NCBI RefSeq assembly: GCF_947500765.1
Contig: NZ_CANMTH010000001.1
Coordinates: 434,001-498,000, forward strand
Source: an uncultured Formosa sp.
GTDB lineage: Bacteria > Bacteroidota > Bacteroidia > Flavobacteriales > Flavobacteriaceae
Reading direction: 5' to 3'
Length of the DNA stretch: 64,000 nucleotides
Of the stretch, positions 45,136-54,281 are shown piece by piece; position 1 is the first letter of the stretch, and each line of letters begins with the position of its first letter. A program made the translations under genes and the position numbers. The notes below the pieces were generated by a model, which saw only the letters and a program-made list of their open reading frames with translations, was not told where the DNA came from and ran no database searches.

Positions 45136-47457
45136 TTATCGCCCTAAAGGAATACCTATTCCAAAAAATAATCGGAATTTATCGGTGCTGTTTATCCATG
45201 ATAAGTCTAAACTTACTGGGCCAATAATCGTATTGCAATCAAGTTTTGTTCCAATAGACACAAGTTTACTTGTGTCTAAATTATCTTTCCACTCCCCTTT
45301 TGGATTTAAGGCATTTTCAGAGTAGTCTGTAAAATTTCCAAACCCAACAGTAGCCATATTGAGATGGGGTGTAATGTATAATTTTTTTATAAACTGATAT
45401 TGTAGAGCAATGTTAACTCCCATAAATTGACTCACTGGTAATTCGTCTTCTAAAAGGCCATAAAACATATAGTTGTCTTTTCGTACTCGTCTTAAATTTC
45501 CGCCTAAGAAATAGTTTGCGCCATAGCCTAATTCTTGAAACGAAGCATCTCCATATTCTTCATTATCTATAAATGTAAATCCAGCATTTGCACCTAAAAT
45601 TAAGCTAAGTTTACTGTTAAATGCTTTTGCGCTTTTAAAGTTTAATCTAAATTTTGTGAATCCGCTAAAGTGCCCCGATTGGTTACTAGATAAGGTTTTG
45701 TCGTAATAGCTAGCTTCAACTTTATTGGTAAGTGCTCTTCCTAATCGGGCTTCGATATTCAAACCTTTTGTGGGTAAAAAAACTTCGTTTAAAGTGTTGT
45801 AAACATATTGCCCGTAAACCTCGGTAGTTCTAAATTTGTAACTTACTAAATTTAATATATTGTTTATTACGTCCGGATCTGCATCTGGTTTTACAACAGT
45901 GCTTTGGTAATTTATTCCTACACCAGCGTAACTATTAAGCGTATGTATGTTACGGTTAATTTCATTGTCAAATTGTAAAAATTTGTAATTCATTTCGTCT
46001 GCCGATTCTCCACTTATAATGACATCTTGATCGAGTTTTTCTCCAAAGACCTCAGATCTAAACCACCAGTTTTTATTTTCTCCAAATATTTTTTGGTATT
46101 GTACTTTAAATTTTGGTTGTTCGGCAATGTCTAATGTTACAAGAAAGCGAGAAGATGCTCCTATAATGTTTCTACCTGTATAGTTAACTAATAGCCCTAC
46201 GCCTCTATAATCGTCAAAATGAACAGCTAATTTAACCTGATTATGTGCCTTTTCTTTAGCTATAATTTCAATACCGGTATTTTTGTTGTTTAGTATTGGG
46301 TTGGTGTATATAGAGCTAAATAAGTTGGTTCCTAGAATTCTGTTAATATGTGTTCTTGCTTCTTCAACAGTGTATTCTTCTTTTTCTTTTAATCCGGATC
46401 TAGATGTTACTAATCTTAAGTTATTTTTACTAATGCCTTTGTAAACTATAGTGTCTAATATAACGTGATCACTTACATCTGGTTTTTTATGTGCTTTTTG
46501 CTTGTAAGGTTTTAGCATTTCTGCAAGTGCAAGAAATTTGTCTTCGTTATCTAGCACAGCTTTTTTCCCTTCTTCATAAATAATCTCGTTTTTATCGAAA
46601 TCACCTGGAGTGTAACTTAGATTGGGTACGTTATCAATTAAAATATCGCAATCATTTTTGTTTTTTGCTGTCTCGAGATTACTAGATAGCATACCTGTTT
46701 GGAAGAGTAAATTTTCCAAACTACTTAATTCTTCTTTTGTTTGTAAACCACCACTAACTTCGCTTCCTATAATAAAGTCTGCACCTAATTCTTTTGCAAC
46801 ATCAACAGCAAAATTATTTAAAACGCCACCGTCTACAAGTAAAGTGTTTTCGTATTCTACGGGCTTAAAAACACCTGGAATAGACATGCTTGCTCGCATA
46901 GCGGTTGTTAAAGAACCACTAGATAGAACCACTTGTTTTCCGTTTACAATGTCTGTAGCCATGGCTCTAAAAGGAATCGGAAACTTGTCGAAATCTGTTA
47001 TATTATAGACAGGATACGTGAGTACACTAAAGAATTCTCTTAAATTTTGGTCATTTAAAATGGCAAGGACAGGTTTTGGTTTTTTGTCAATAACCTCAAA
47101 TCCTACTGAATAACGACCAAATTCACTTTTTTCCTCATTACTCACACTGTTAATAGATACTTTTCCTCTAAATAGGTTATCCCAATCTGTTGTTTTAGAA
47201 AGTTCAGCAATCTCATCTCCGGTGTAACCTATAGAGTATAATGCCCCCACAATACTTCCCATACTGGTTCCAACAATTAAATCCGGAACAATACCTAGAG
47301 AGTCTAATTTTTGTAGTGTAGGAATATGTGCAATTCCTAAAGCACCGCCTCCACTTAATACGAGTGCTACTTTTGGTTTCTCCTTATCTTGAGCATGAGA
47401 TAAAATAGGTAATAAAATACAGCTTAAAAGAATGAAAAGTTTGTTGAAATTATTCAT
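45136..47457 (-). CDS. Patatin-like phospholipase fused to POTRA and Omp85 barrel (type Vd-like)
   Basis: 773 residues. Signal peptide ~1-22 (ending LSHAQ). The patatin domain (~28-310) has the oxyanion GGGALG (36-41), nucleophile S65 in GTSMGS and catalytic D209 in VDGG. A POTRA-like segment follows (~333-400, YKGISKNNLRLVTSRSGLK), then an Omp85-type barrel to the C-terminus, with RRVRKDNYMFYG near 630. This is the PlpD/type Vd layout, where the lipase is displayed or released through its own barrel. A lipid-acting virulence or remodelling role is inference. Confidence 0.9.
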   Translation of the reverse strand: MNNFNKLFILLSCILLPILSHAQDKEKPKVALVLSGGGALGIAHIPTLQKLDSLGIVPDLIVGTSMGSIVGALYSIGYTGDEIAELSKTTDWDNLFRGKVSINSVSNEEKSEFGRYSVGFEVIDKKPKPVLAILNDQNLREFFSVLTYPVYNITDFDKFPIPFRAMATDIVNGKQVVLSSGSLTTAMRASMSIPGVFKPVEYENTLLVDGGVLNNFAVDVAKELGADFIIGSEVSGGLQTKEELSSLENLLFQTGMLSSNLETAKNKNDCDILIDNVPNLSYTPGDFDKNEIIYEEGKKAVLDNEDKFLALAEMLKPYKQKAHKKPDVSDHVILDTIVYKGISKNNLRLVTSRSGLKEKEEYTVEEARTHINRILGTNLFSSIYTNPILNNKNTGIEIIAKEKAHNQVKLAVHFDDYRGVGLLVNYTGRNIIGASSRFLVTLDIAEQPKFKVQYQKIFGENKNWWFRSEVFGEKLDQDVIISGESADEMNYKFLQFDNEINRNIHTLNSYAGVGINYQSTVVKPDADPDVINNILNLVSYKFRTTEVYGQYVYNTLNEVFLPTKGLNIEARLGRALTNKVEASYYDKTLSSNQSGHFSGFTKFRLNFKSAKAFNSKLSLILGANAGFTFIDNEEYGDASFQELGYGANYFLGGNLRRVRKDNYMFYGLLEDELPVSQFMGVNIALQYQFIKKLYITPHLNMATVGFGNFTDYSENALNPKGEWKDNLDTSKLVSIGTKLDCNTIIGPVSLDLSWINSTDKFRLFFGIGIPLGR

Positions 47458-47783
47458 TTTTAGGAAGGAAATAGTCGGTTAATTAAAGGAAGAATGTGCC
47501 TTCTGTACAAATGTAGGGTAAATTACGTTAGACTTTAAATATTCTAAAATAGAAACGTCAATTAATTGTGTTAAAAAATGTCTTGTAATAGATAGATGTT
47601 GAATCAATTTATGAAAAATAAAGAAAAAATCCCTGTTTTAGAATATATTAGCTAAGTCAACGTTTTATTGTTAACTAAATTTTGTTTGAGAATTTCATTG
47701 TTCTTATATAATTTTACAGCACGTAAAAACAGATTTCGAATTAGGTAAAGTAATTTGTTTAATAACCTTTTTAAAACTTAAGA
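47458..47783. promoter_or_regulatory. 326-base divergent regulatory region, patatin / PBP1A
   Basis: No supportable gene. For PBP1A a candidate promoter reads TTTG (47685-47688), 20-base spacer, TAATTTTA (47709-47716; one mismatch to TAnnTTTG), 67 bases before the TTG start. For the patatin gene no clear match was found. The rest is AT-rich without strong hairpins. Confidence 0.45.
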
Positions 47784-50033
47784 TTGAAAAATAATACACA
47801 AAATAAAAAGAGGAATTGGTTTCGCGTTATTGTAAAACTATTTCTATTGGGGGTGTTTTTAATATTGCTTTTTATTGGAAGTATTTATGTGGGGTTATGG
47901 GGGCGTATTCCTTCGAAAACAGATTTATCCGATTTAAAGCAAGCAGAGGCAAGTCTTGTACTCGATCATAATAATAAATTACTGGGTAAGTATTTCGTAT
48001 TCGATAGAAGTATCATCCGTTTTAACGATATTCCAGACTATCTTGTAAATGGTTTAATTGCAACTGAAGATGCTCGTTTTTATGAGCATAATGGTATTGA
48101 TTATCCAAGCTTTTTCAGAGTGTTTTTTAAAAGTTTATTACTTCAAGATAATTCAGCAGGAGGCGGAAGTACCATTACGCAGCAGTTAGCTAAAAATTTA
48201 TACGGCAGAGAGAATCATGGTTTATTATCTATGCCTGTTAATAAAATTACAGAGATGATTATTGCATCTCGAATTGAAGCTATCTATGGTAAAAATGATA
48301 TTATAGCATTGTATCTGAATACCGTGCCTTTTAGTGAGAACACCTTTGGAATTGAAAGTGCAGCACAACGATTTTTTAATACAACAGCAAGTGATCTCAC
48401 GCTGTCGGAGGCTGCAACTTTAGTGGGATCACTTAAAGCAAACCATAGCTATAACCCAAGGTTGTTTCCAGAGCGCAGTCAATTTCGACGTGATGTGGTT
48501 TTGCAGCAAATGAAGAAATATGGATATATAAATGAAGCTACACGATTAAAAGAAAGTAATATTCCTATCGAAATCGATTATCATAAATTCACTTATAATG
48601 AAGGTTTAGCTCCTTATTTTCGAGAAAAAGTTCGTAAACAAGTCTCTCGTGTTTTAGATAGTATTAATAAAACAGATGGTAGTACTTATGATTTATATAA
48701 AGACGGTTTAAAAATAACAACCACATTAGATAATACCATGCAAGAGTATGCCGAAAAAGGCATGAATAAGCATATGGAACGTTTACAGCGTCAGTTTGAA
48801 AAAGCTTATGGTGCCAATGCACCTTGGGTGAAAAATGAAACATTAATTAAAGAAACAATTCAGAAATTACCTGAGTATAAACGCTTGCAAAAAAAGAACT
48901 TGTCTGAGGCTCAAATTATGGATTCTCTAAGAAAAAAAACAAAGAAACCATTATTTACTTATGAAGGAGATACCATTGTTTCTATGTCGACTATAGATAG
49001 TTTAAAGCACTATTTAAAATTTTTAAATGCTGGATTTGTAGCTTTAGAGCCAAATTCTGGTGCAGTGAGAGCTTATGTTGGAGGCATAAATTTCGAGCAT
49101 TTTAAATACGATCATGTGTCTATGGGGAAACGCCAAGTAGGATCAACATTTAAACCTATAGTATATACTGCAGCATTAGAATCTGGGATGGAGCCTTGTA
49201 CTTATTTTTCGGTAAAAGAAGTAACCTATACAGATAAAGACGGTTGGACACCATCAAACGCGTCGAATGATGAAGACGATCCGTATATGAATTATTCATT
49301 AGAAAAAGCATTGAGTAGGTCTATAAATACCATTGCTGTAAAAGTTTTGGAAGAAGTTGGCATAGCTCCCGTAATTGCTCAAGCACGTAAAATGGGAATT
49401 GTTTCAGACTTACCAGAAGTACCATCTTTGGCTTTGGGAACTGCAGAATTATCGCTTATGGAATTAACATCTGCGTACACAAGTTATGTTAATGAAAGTG
49501 TGCCTTCAAAACCTTATGTTATTGAAAAGATTGAAGATAAAGATGGTAAGGTTTTGTACGAGTATACACCGTCTAGACCTCTTGAAGCTGCGTTTTCTGA
49601 AACAACTAGAGAAATTATGATAGCGTTTATGAAAGCAACTATAGACGAGGGGACGGCAAAGCGTATGCGTTCTACATATGGTTTAACTAACGATATGGCA
49701 GGAAAAACAGGAACCACACAAGATAATCGAGATGGTTGGTTTATGAGTATTACACCTAATCTGGTAATGGGGTCATGGGTAGGTAACGACGATCAGCGTA
49801 TTGGTTTTAGTAATACAAGAATTGGTCAAGGAGCTAATTCAGCATTGCCTATTGTTGCTAATTTTGTGTCTCGATTAAATGAAAATAGTGATTTTAATAA
49901 TATTACGAAAGCGAAGTTTAAAACGCCATCAGAAGAGGTTTTACAAGCCTTAGATTGTGATCCTGATAAACGTGATGGGTTTTTTAAGCGTCTTTTCGGT
50001 AAAAAGAATAAGGAGAAAGCATTTGGAGAATAG
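47784..50033 (+). CDS. Bifunctional penicillin-binding protein 1A (transglycosylase/transpeptidase)
   Basis: 749 residues from a TTG start. One membrane anchor (~15-40). GT51 transglycosylase (~60-240) with catalytic E95 (ATEDARFYEHNGIDY) and GGSTITQQLAKNLY (128-141). Transpeptidase domain (~410-720) with S454-T-F-K457, S513-I-N515 and K641-T-G643. It polymerises and crosslinks peptidoglycan at the periplasmic face. It has its own candidate promoter and is followed by an aldo/keto reductase gene, not obviously related. Confidence 0.95.
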   Translation: MKNNTQNKKRNWFRVIVKLFLLGVFLILLFIGSIYVGLWGRIPSKTDLSDLKQAEASLVLDHNNKLLGKYFVFDRSIIRFNDIPDYLVNGLIATEDARFYEHNGIDYPSFFRVFFKSLLLQDNSAGGGSTITQQLAKNLYGRENHGLLSMPVNKITEMIIASRIEAIYGKNDIIALYLNTVPFSENTFGIESAAQRFFNTTASDLTLSEAATLVGSLKANHSYNPRLFPERSQFRRDVVLQQMKKYGYINEATRLKESNIPIEIDYHKFTYNEGLAPYFREKVRKQVSRVLDSINKTDGSTYDLYKDGLKITTTLDNTMQEYAEKGMNKHMERLQRQFEKAYGANAPWVKNETLIKETIQKLPEYKRLQKKNLSEAQIMDSLRKKTKKPLFTYEGDTIVSMSTIDSLKHYLKFLNAGFVALEPNSGAVRAYVGGINFEHFKYDHVSMGKRQVGSTFKPIVYTAALESGMEPCTYFSVKEVTYTDKDGWTPSNASNDEDDPYMNYSLEKALSRSINTIAVKVLEEVGIAPVIAQARKMGIVSDLPEVPSLALGTAELSLMELTSAYTSYVNESVPSKPYVIEKIEDKDGKVLYEYTPSRPLEAAFSETTREIMIAFMKATIDEGTAKRMRSTYGLTNDMAGKTGTTQDNRDGWFMSITPNLVMGSWVGNDDQRIGFSNTRIGQGANSALPIVANFVSRLNENSDFNNITKAKFKTPSEEVLQALDCDPDKRDGFFKRLFGKKNKEKAFGE

Positions 50034-50064
50034 ATACTTCTGTTTATTCTTTTTAAGATATTAA

Positions 50065-50092
50065 ATTGTGGTCTAATTATTTCATATTTTTG
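50065..50092 (+). promoter_or_regulatory. Candidate promoter for the aldo/keto reductase
   Basis: ATTG (50065-50068), 16-base spacer, TATTTTTG (50085-50092). The -7 box is exact; the spacer is slightly short. It lies 28 bases before the ATG. Confidence 0.5.
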
Positions 50093-50120
50093 AAGGTATA
50101 GTTGAATTAATTACAAGATC

Positions 50121-51107
50121 ATGTATCAAGCAAACGATAATAGATATAATACCATGTCTTACAGAAGATGTGGAAAAAGCGGATTGGTATTGCCTCCTAT
50201 TTCATTGGGTTTATGGCATAATTTTGGAGATGTAGATGCGCTAGATAATGGAAAACAAATGCTACATACAGCTTTCGATAATGGTATTACGCATTTCGAT
50301 TTAGCTAATAATTATGGTCCACCTCCAGGAAGTGCGGAATCTAATTTTGGAAAAATTTTAAAAGATAGTTTCTTACCGTATCGCGATGAGCTTATCATTT
50401 CTACAAAAGCTGGATATGGTATGTGGCCAGGTCCTTATGGCGATTGGGGATCTAAGAAGTATTTGGTTTCTAGTTTAGATCAAAGTTTAAAGCGTATGGA
50501 TTTAAATTATGTCGATGTTTTTTACCATCACAGACCAGATCCTAGTACACCCTTAGAAGAAACTATGGCAGCCTTAGATTTAATTGTAAAACAAGGGAAA
50601 GCCTTGTATGTAGGATTATCTAATTATAATGCTGAAGATACTTTAAAAGCATCTAAAATTTTAAAAACATTAGGTACACCTTGTTTAATTCATCAGCCAA
50701 GATATAGTATGTTCGACCGCTGGGTTGAAGATGGTTTGTTAGATGTTTTAGGAACCGAAGGTATTGGTGGTATCGCTTTTTCTCCTTTAGCTCAAGGGCT
50801 TTTAACTAATAAATATATTAAAGGCATACCCGAAAATTCTAGAGCGGCAAAGGAAACTGGATTTCTTCAAAAGGAGACCGTTACTCAGGCAATTATTGAA
50901 AAAGTAATTAAGTTAAATGCTGTTGCAGAAAATCGTAATCAAAGTTTAGCACAAATGGCTATAGCTTGGTTGTTAAAAGATGATAGAATTACATCTGTAT
51001 TGGTAGGCGTTAGTAGTGAAAAACAATTGTTAGATAATATAGGAGCTTTAAACTGTTTAACTTTTGATGCTTCAGAGTTAGAGGTTATAGAATCAATTTT
51101 AAAGTAA
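50121..51107 (+). CDS. Aldo/keto reductase (YghZ / L-glyceraldehyde 3-phosphate reductase-like)
   Basis: 328 residues, TIM-barrel AKR. Catalytic elements: FDLANNYGPPPGSAE (~58-72, Asp and Tyr), ISTKAGYGMWPGPYG (~93-107, Lys) and YVDVFYHHRPD (~133-143, His). The MWPGPYGDWGSKKYL segment is characteristic of the YghZ group, which reduces L-glyceraldehyde 3-phosphate and methylglyoxal with NADPH. The gene is monocistronic, bounded by a promoter and a strong terminator. Confidence 0.92.
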   Translation: MYQANDNRYNTMSYRRCGKSGLVLPPISLGLWHNFGDVDALDNGKQMLHTAFDNGITHFDLANNYGPPPGSAESNFGKILKDSFLPYRDELIISTKAGYGMWPGPYGDWGSKKYLVSSLDQSLKRMDLNYVDVFYHHRPDPSTPLEETMAALDLIVKQGKALYVGLSNYNAEDTLKASKILKTLGTPCLIHQPRYSMFDRWVEDGLLDVLGTEGIGGIAFSPLAQGLLTNKYIKGIPENSRAAKETGFLQKETVTQAIIEKVIKLNAVAENRNQSLAQMAIAWLLKDDRITSVLVGVSSEKQLLDNIGALNCLTFDASELEVIESILK

Positions 51108-51150
51108 AAACAAAATCGATAAACGAATATGCGTTTACTGTTTTAAGCAA

Positions 51151-51185
51151 TAAAATCCCTTGTATAGTTTATACAAGGGATTTTA
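51151..51185 (+). terminator. Bidirectional terminator between aldo/keto reductase and repeat lipoprotein
   Basis: Perfect 16-pair stem (TAAAATCCCTTGTATA at 51151-51166 with its complement at 51170-51185) around GTT, with flanking T on the 3' side. Serves both converging genes. Confidence 0.88.
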
Positions 51186-51208
51186 TTTATTATACTAATG
51201 TGTACTAA

Positions 51209-51634
51209 TTATTTAGTTTTCATAGCGTCATTTGCTGCTTTAGTAGCAGCATCTTTAGTATCGTTTACAGCACCTTCAACAGCATCAGAAGCACTATCTA
51301 CAGCTTCACCTGCAGCATTTTTAGCGTCAGTCGCAGCACCTTCAACAGCATCTTTAGCATTACTCATGGCTCCTTCAGTAGCTTCAGTAGCACCGTCTAC
51401 AGCTTCTCCAGTAGCGTCTACAGCATTGTTTACAGCGTCTTTAGTTGTGTCTGCTGCATCATTTACAGCATCTTTTGTTGCATCGGCAGCATTTTCTATT
51501 GCATCTCCAGTTGCATCAGCAGCGTTTTCAATAGAATCTCCAGCACTATCAGCTTTTTCTTTTACGTCTCTACAAGATGTGAATGTTGTACCTAAAGCAA
51601 AAACAAGAGCTGCACTTAAAATAATTTTTTTCAT
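51209..51634 (-). CDS. Putative lipoprotein built of ten 11-residue LEA-like repeats
   Basis: 141 residues. Signal ~1-20 ends FTSC, giving a likely lipidated C21. From D29 to M138 the chain is exactly ten 11-residue units of the type DATxDAVxxAA, then KTK. Each unit has small hydrophobic residues at fixed places and Asp/Glu/Lys at others, as in group 3 LEA proteins and YtxH/apolipoprotein-like amphipathic helices. No aromatic residue occurs in the repeat region. Anchorage in a membrane and a desiccation, osmotic or envelope-stress role are inference. An antisense reading frame covers the same bases but is an artefact of the repeats. Confidence 0.8.
   Translation of the reverse strand: MKKIILSAALVFALGTTFTSCRDVKEKADSAGDSIENAADATGDAIENAADATKDAVNDAADTTKDAVNNAVDATGEAVDGATEATEGAMSNAKDAVEGAATDAKNAAGEAVDSASDAVEGAVNDTKDAATKAANDAMKTK
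51221..51550 (-). repeat. Ten tandem 33-base coding repeats
   Basis: The ten 11-residue units of the lipoprotein are encoded by diverged 33-base units. Lengths are exact, with no insertion or deletion between units, and the sequence has drifted at wobble positions. Confidence 0.8.
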
Positions 51635-51749
51635 AATTTTGATTGTTATAGTTATTGTTAATTTTGAAGCAACGAAGTTAATAACTTATCAGAAATCAAC
51701 ATGTTAAAAATGTTAATTTTTTATAAATTTTAGTTAAAAATACGAATTT

Positions 51750-52991
51750 TTAATCTTTTTTGCTTAAATAGCTTTTAATTATATTTACAGCACCAGTATT
51801 TTTAATAATATATGAAGTATTTTTCGATCCTGTTGTTATTCTGTGATTTGTATCATTAATTAATGTGTTAACAGTTTGATTTAATTGTGTTTGATTGCTA
51901 ATAGAAAACATGCCTTGGTTATTTATCATCGCTTTTGCTTCTAAAAATTTTTCATAATGCTTTCCAATTATAATAGGAACTCCAAACACTGCCGGTTCAA
52001 GTGTGTTGTGTAATCCCGTAGTTCCAACAGCTCCGCCTACATATGCAATATCTGCATAGTTGTATATTTTGGTTAAAATACCAATGGTATCAATTATAAA
52101 TATTTTTGCTTTAGATATGTCTTTGGTGCTTTTTTCTGAAAACAGCACTGTTTCTGCTTTTATATTATTTTTAAGTTGCTGAATTTGATTGGGTTTAATA
52201 TTGTGTGGTGCAATAATAAATTTTACATCTTTAGGTGCTTCAGTATTAATATATTCTACTAATAATTTTTCATCTTCAGGCCAAGTGCTTCCTGCGACAA
52301 AACATAACTTGTTTTGTTTAAAATCAGCAATAAAATCTAAAGTATTATCTATTTTTAATTGATTTGAAACACGGTCGAAACGGGTATCTCCAGAAACACT
52401 TACATTTTTATAATTTACAGATTCTAGTAACGCTTTTGAAGTCTTGTTTTGGGTGAAAATATGTTCAAACGCAAACAAAGCATTTGTCATAAAAGTACCA
52501 TAACTTTTAAAATACACTTGATCTTCTCTAAATAAAGCTGAAATTAAAATGGCTCTTCCTTTTCTGCGTTTTAGTTCATTTAAAATGTTAGGCCAAATGT
52601 CATACTTTACAAAAACAGTGAGCTCTGGGTGTACTAAATCGAGAAAGATAGAGGCGTTTTTTTTAGAATCTAAGGGGAGATACACAACACAATCTGCAAT
52701 CGGTGAATTTTTTCTAATCTCATATCCAGAGGGAGAGAAAAAAGAAAGAACAATTTTATGGTTTGGATGCTGTTTTTTTATTTCAGAAAACACAGGAAGT
52801 CCTTGTTCATACTCGCCTAAAGAGGAGCAGTGAAACCAAAGTATGTGATCTGTAGGCGTAATATGTTCTTTTAATTTGCGAAAGGTTTCTCGCCTACCAT
52901 TTACTCCAGATTTTATCTTTAAATTGAACAAACCAATAGCTTGAAGTAAATAATTCGTTAGGAATATGCCGATATTGTATATAATTCTCAA
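51750..52991 (-). CDS. waaA: 3-deoxy-D-manno-octulosonic acid (Kdo) transferase
   Basis: 413 residues of the GT30/WaaA family: N-terminal membrane anchor (~1-22), GVNGRRETF (~29-37), ILWFHCSSLGEYEQGLPVF (~49-67) and the C-terminal GT-B half with IAYVGGAVGTTGLHNTLEPA (~313-332). It transfers Kdo to lipid A precursor at the cytoplasmic face of the inner membrane. The start is a TTG at 52991; a -7 box (TATTTTTG on minus, 53009-53016) lies just upstream. Its divergent neighbours are sugar-nucleotide genes. Confidence 0.93.
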   Translation of the reverse strand: MRIIYNIGIFLTNYLLQAIGLFNLKIKSGVNGRRETFRKLKEHITPTDHILWFHCSSLGEYEQGLPVFSEIKKQHPNHKIVLSFFSPSGYEIRKNSPIADCVVYLPLDSKKNASIFLDLVHPELTVFVKYDIWPNILNELKRRKGRAILISALFREDQVYFKSYGTFMTNALFAFEHIFTQNKTSKALLESVNYKNVSVSGDTRFDRVSNQLKIDNTLDFIADFKQNKLCFVAGSTWPEDEKLLVEYINTEAPKDVKFIIAPHNIKPNQIQQLKNNIKAETVLFSEKSTKDISKAKIFIIDTIGILTKIYNYADIAYVGGAVGTTGLHNTLEPAVFGVPIIIGKHYEKFLEAKAMINNQGMFSISNQTQLNQTVNTLINDTNHRITTGSKNTSYIIKNTGAVNIIKSYLSKKD

Positions 52992-53147
52992 ATTAAAATG
53001 CTTTGATGCAAAAATAGGATTTCTTTGGCATAATTTGATTGGTAAACACCCTTGATTTTTGTAATTTCGTTACCTTAATGTCCCAAACGGATTTATTAAT
53101 TATCATGGTTTATTTACTTTGATGTAAAGAGCCTTAATTTCTTTTTT

Positions 53148-54281
53148 ATGAGAAAAATTCAAATGGTTGACTTAAAGAGTCAATATGCTAGAATAAAGGA
53201 TGTTGTAGACGAATCTATTCAAGAGGTTTTAGAGACTACAGCATTTGTAAATGGACCAAAGGTTCACGAATTTCAGAAAAATTTAGAACAATATTTAAAT
53301 GTAAAACATGTAATTCCTTGTGCAAACGGTACAGATGCATTACAGATTGCTATGATGGGTCTAGGTTTAAAACCAGGAGACGAGGTTATTACTACCGATT
53401 TTACTTTTGCTGCAACGGTTGAGGTTATTGCATTATTGCAATTAACACCAGTTTTAGTAGATGTAGAGCCAGATACTTTTAATATAGATATTGAAGCTAT
53501 TAAAAAGGCAATTACTCCAAAAACAAAAGCAATTGTTCCTGTACATTTATTTGGACAATGTGCAAATATGGAAGCAATAATGGAAATTGCAAAAGAGAAC
53601 AACTTATTCGTAATAGAAGATAGTGCACAAGCTATAGGTGCTAATTACACATATAGTGACGGTACTAAAGTAAAAGCAGGAACTATTGGAGACGTAGCTG
53701 CAACATCATTCTTTCCTTCAAAAAATTTAGGTTGTTATGGTGATGGTGGGGCTATTTTTACAAATAACGATGAGTTAGCACATGCCATTCGTGGTATTGT
53801 AAATCATGGTATGTACGAACGTTACCACCATGATGTTGTTGGTGTGAATTCGCGTTTAGATGCCATTCAAGCAGCTGTTTTAGGCGCTAAATTACCAAAT
53901 TTAGATGCTTATAATAAGGCTAGAATTGAAGCTGCAAATAAATATGATGTTGCTTTTAAGGATGAAAAACATATTGTTATACCATTTAGAAGCGGAGCAC
54001 AAGATAATCATGTATTTCACCAATATACTTTAAGAGTGACCGGAGTAGATCGTGATGCATTAGCTAAATATTTAAACGAAAATGATATTCCTTGTGGTGT
54101 ATATTACCCAATTCCATTACACAACCAAAAGGCTTATTTAGATGAGCGTTATAATGAAGCTGATTTTAAAGTTACAAATCAGTTGGTAAAAGAAGTTATT
54201 TCATTACCTATGCATACCGAATTAGACGACGATCAGATTGAATACATAACAACCAAAGTAAAAGCATTTATCAATGAGTAA
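53148..54281 (+). CDS. DegT/DnrJ/EryC1/StrS-family sugar aminotransferase
   Basis: 377 residues, PLP-dependent. Lys192 (TSFFPSKNLGCYGDGG) is the Schiff-base lysine; D158 in VIEDSAQAIGA binds the pyridine nitrogen; CANGTDALQIA (58-68) is the phosphate-binding region. Such enzymes aminate keto-sugar nucleotides for LPS or capsule sugars; the pattern is closest to the WbpE/WlbC-type in my reading, but the substrate is uncertain. It overlaps galE by 8 bases and diverges from waaA, so a surface glycan role is likely. Confidence 0.9.
   Translation: MRKIQMVDLKSQYARIKDVVDESIQEVLETTAFVNGPKVHEFQKNLEQYLNVKHVIPCANGTDALQIAMMGLGLKPGDEVITTDFTFAATVEVIALLQLTPVLVDVEPDTFNIDIEAIKKAITPKTKAIVPVHLFGQCANMEAIMEIAKENNLFVIEDSAQAIGANYTYSDGTKVKAGTIGDVAATSFFPSKNLGCYGDGGAIFTNNDELAHAIRGIVNHGMYERYHHDVVGVNSRLDAIQAAVLGAKLPNLDAYNKARIEAANKYDVAFKDEKHIVIPFRSGAQDNHVFHQYTLRVTGVDRDALAKYLNENDIPCGVYYPIPLHNQKAYLDERYNEADFKVTNQLVKEVISLPMHTELDDDQIEYITTKVKAFINE

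Noticed and set aside
51198..51707. 169-codon plus-strand frame, Ala/Ser-rich
   Set aside because: It is the antisense of the 11-residue-repeat lipoprotein; repeats of GCN/GAN-type codons leave the other strand open. No start context or family match.
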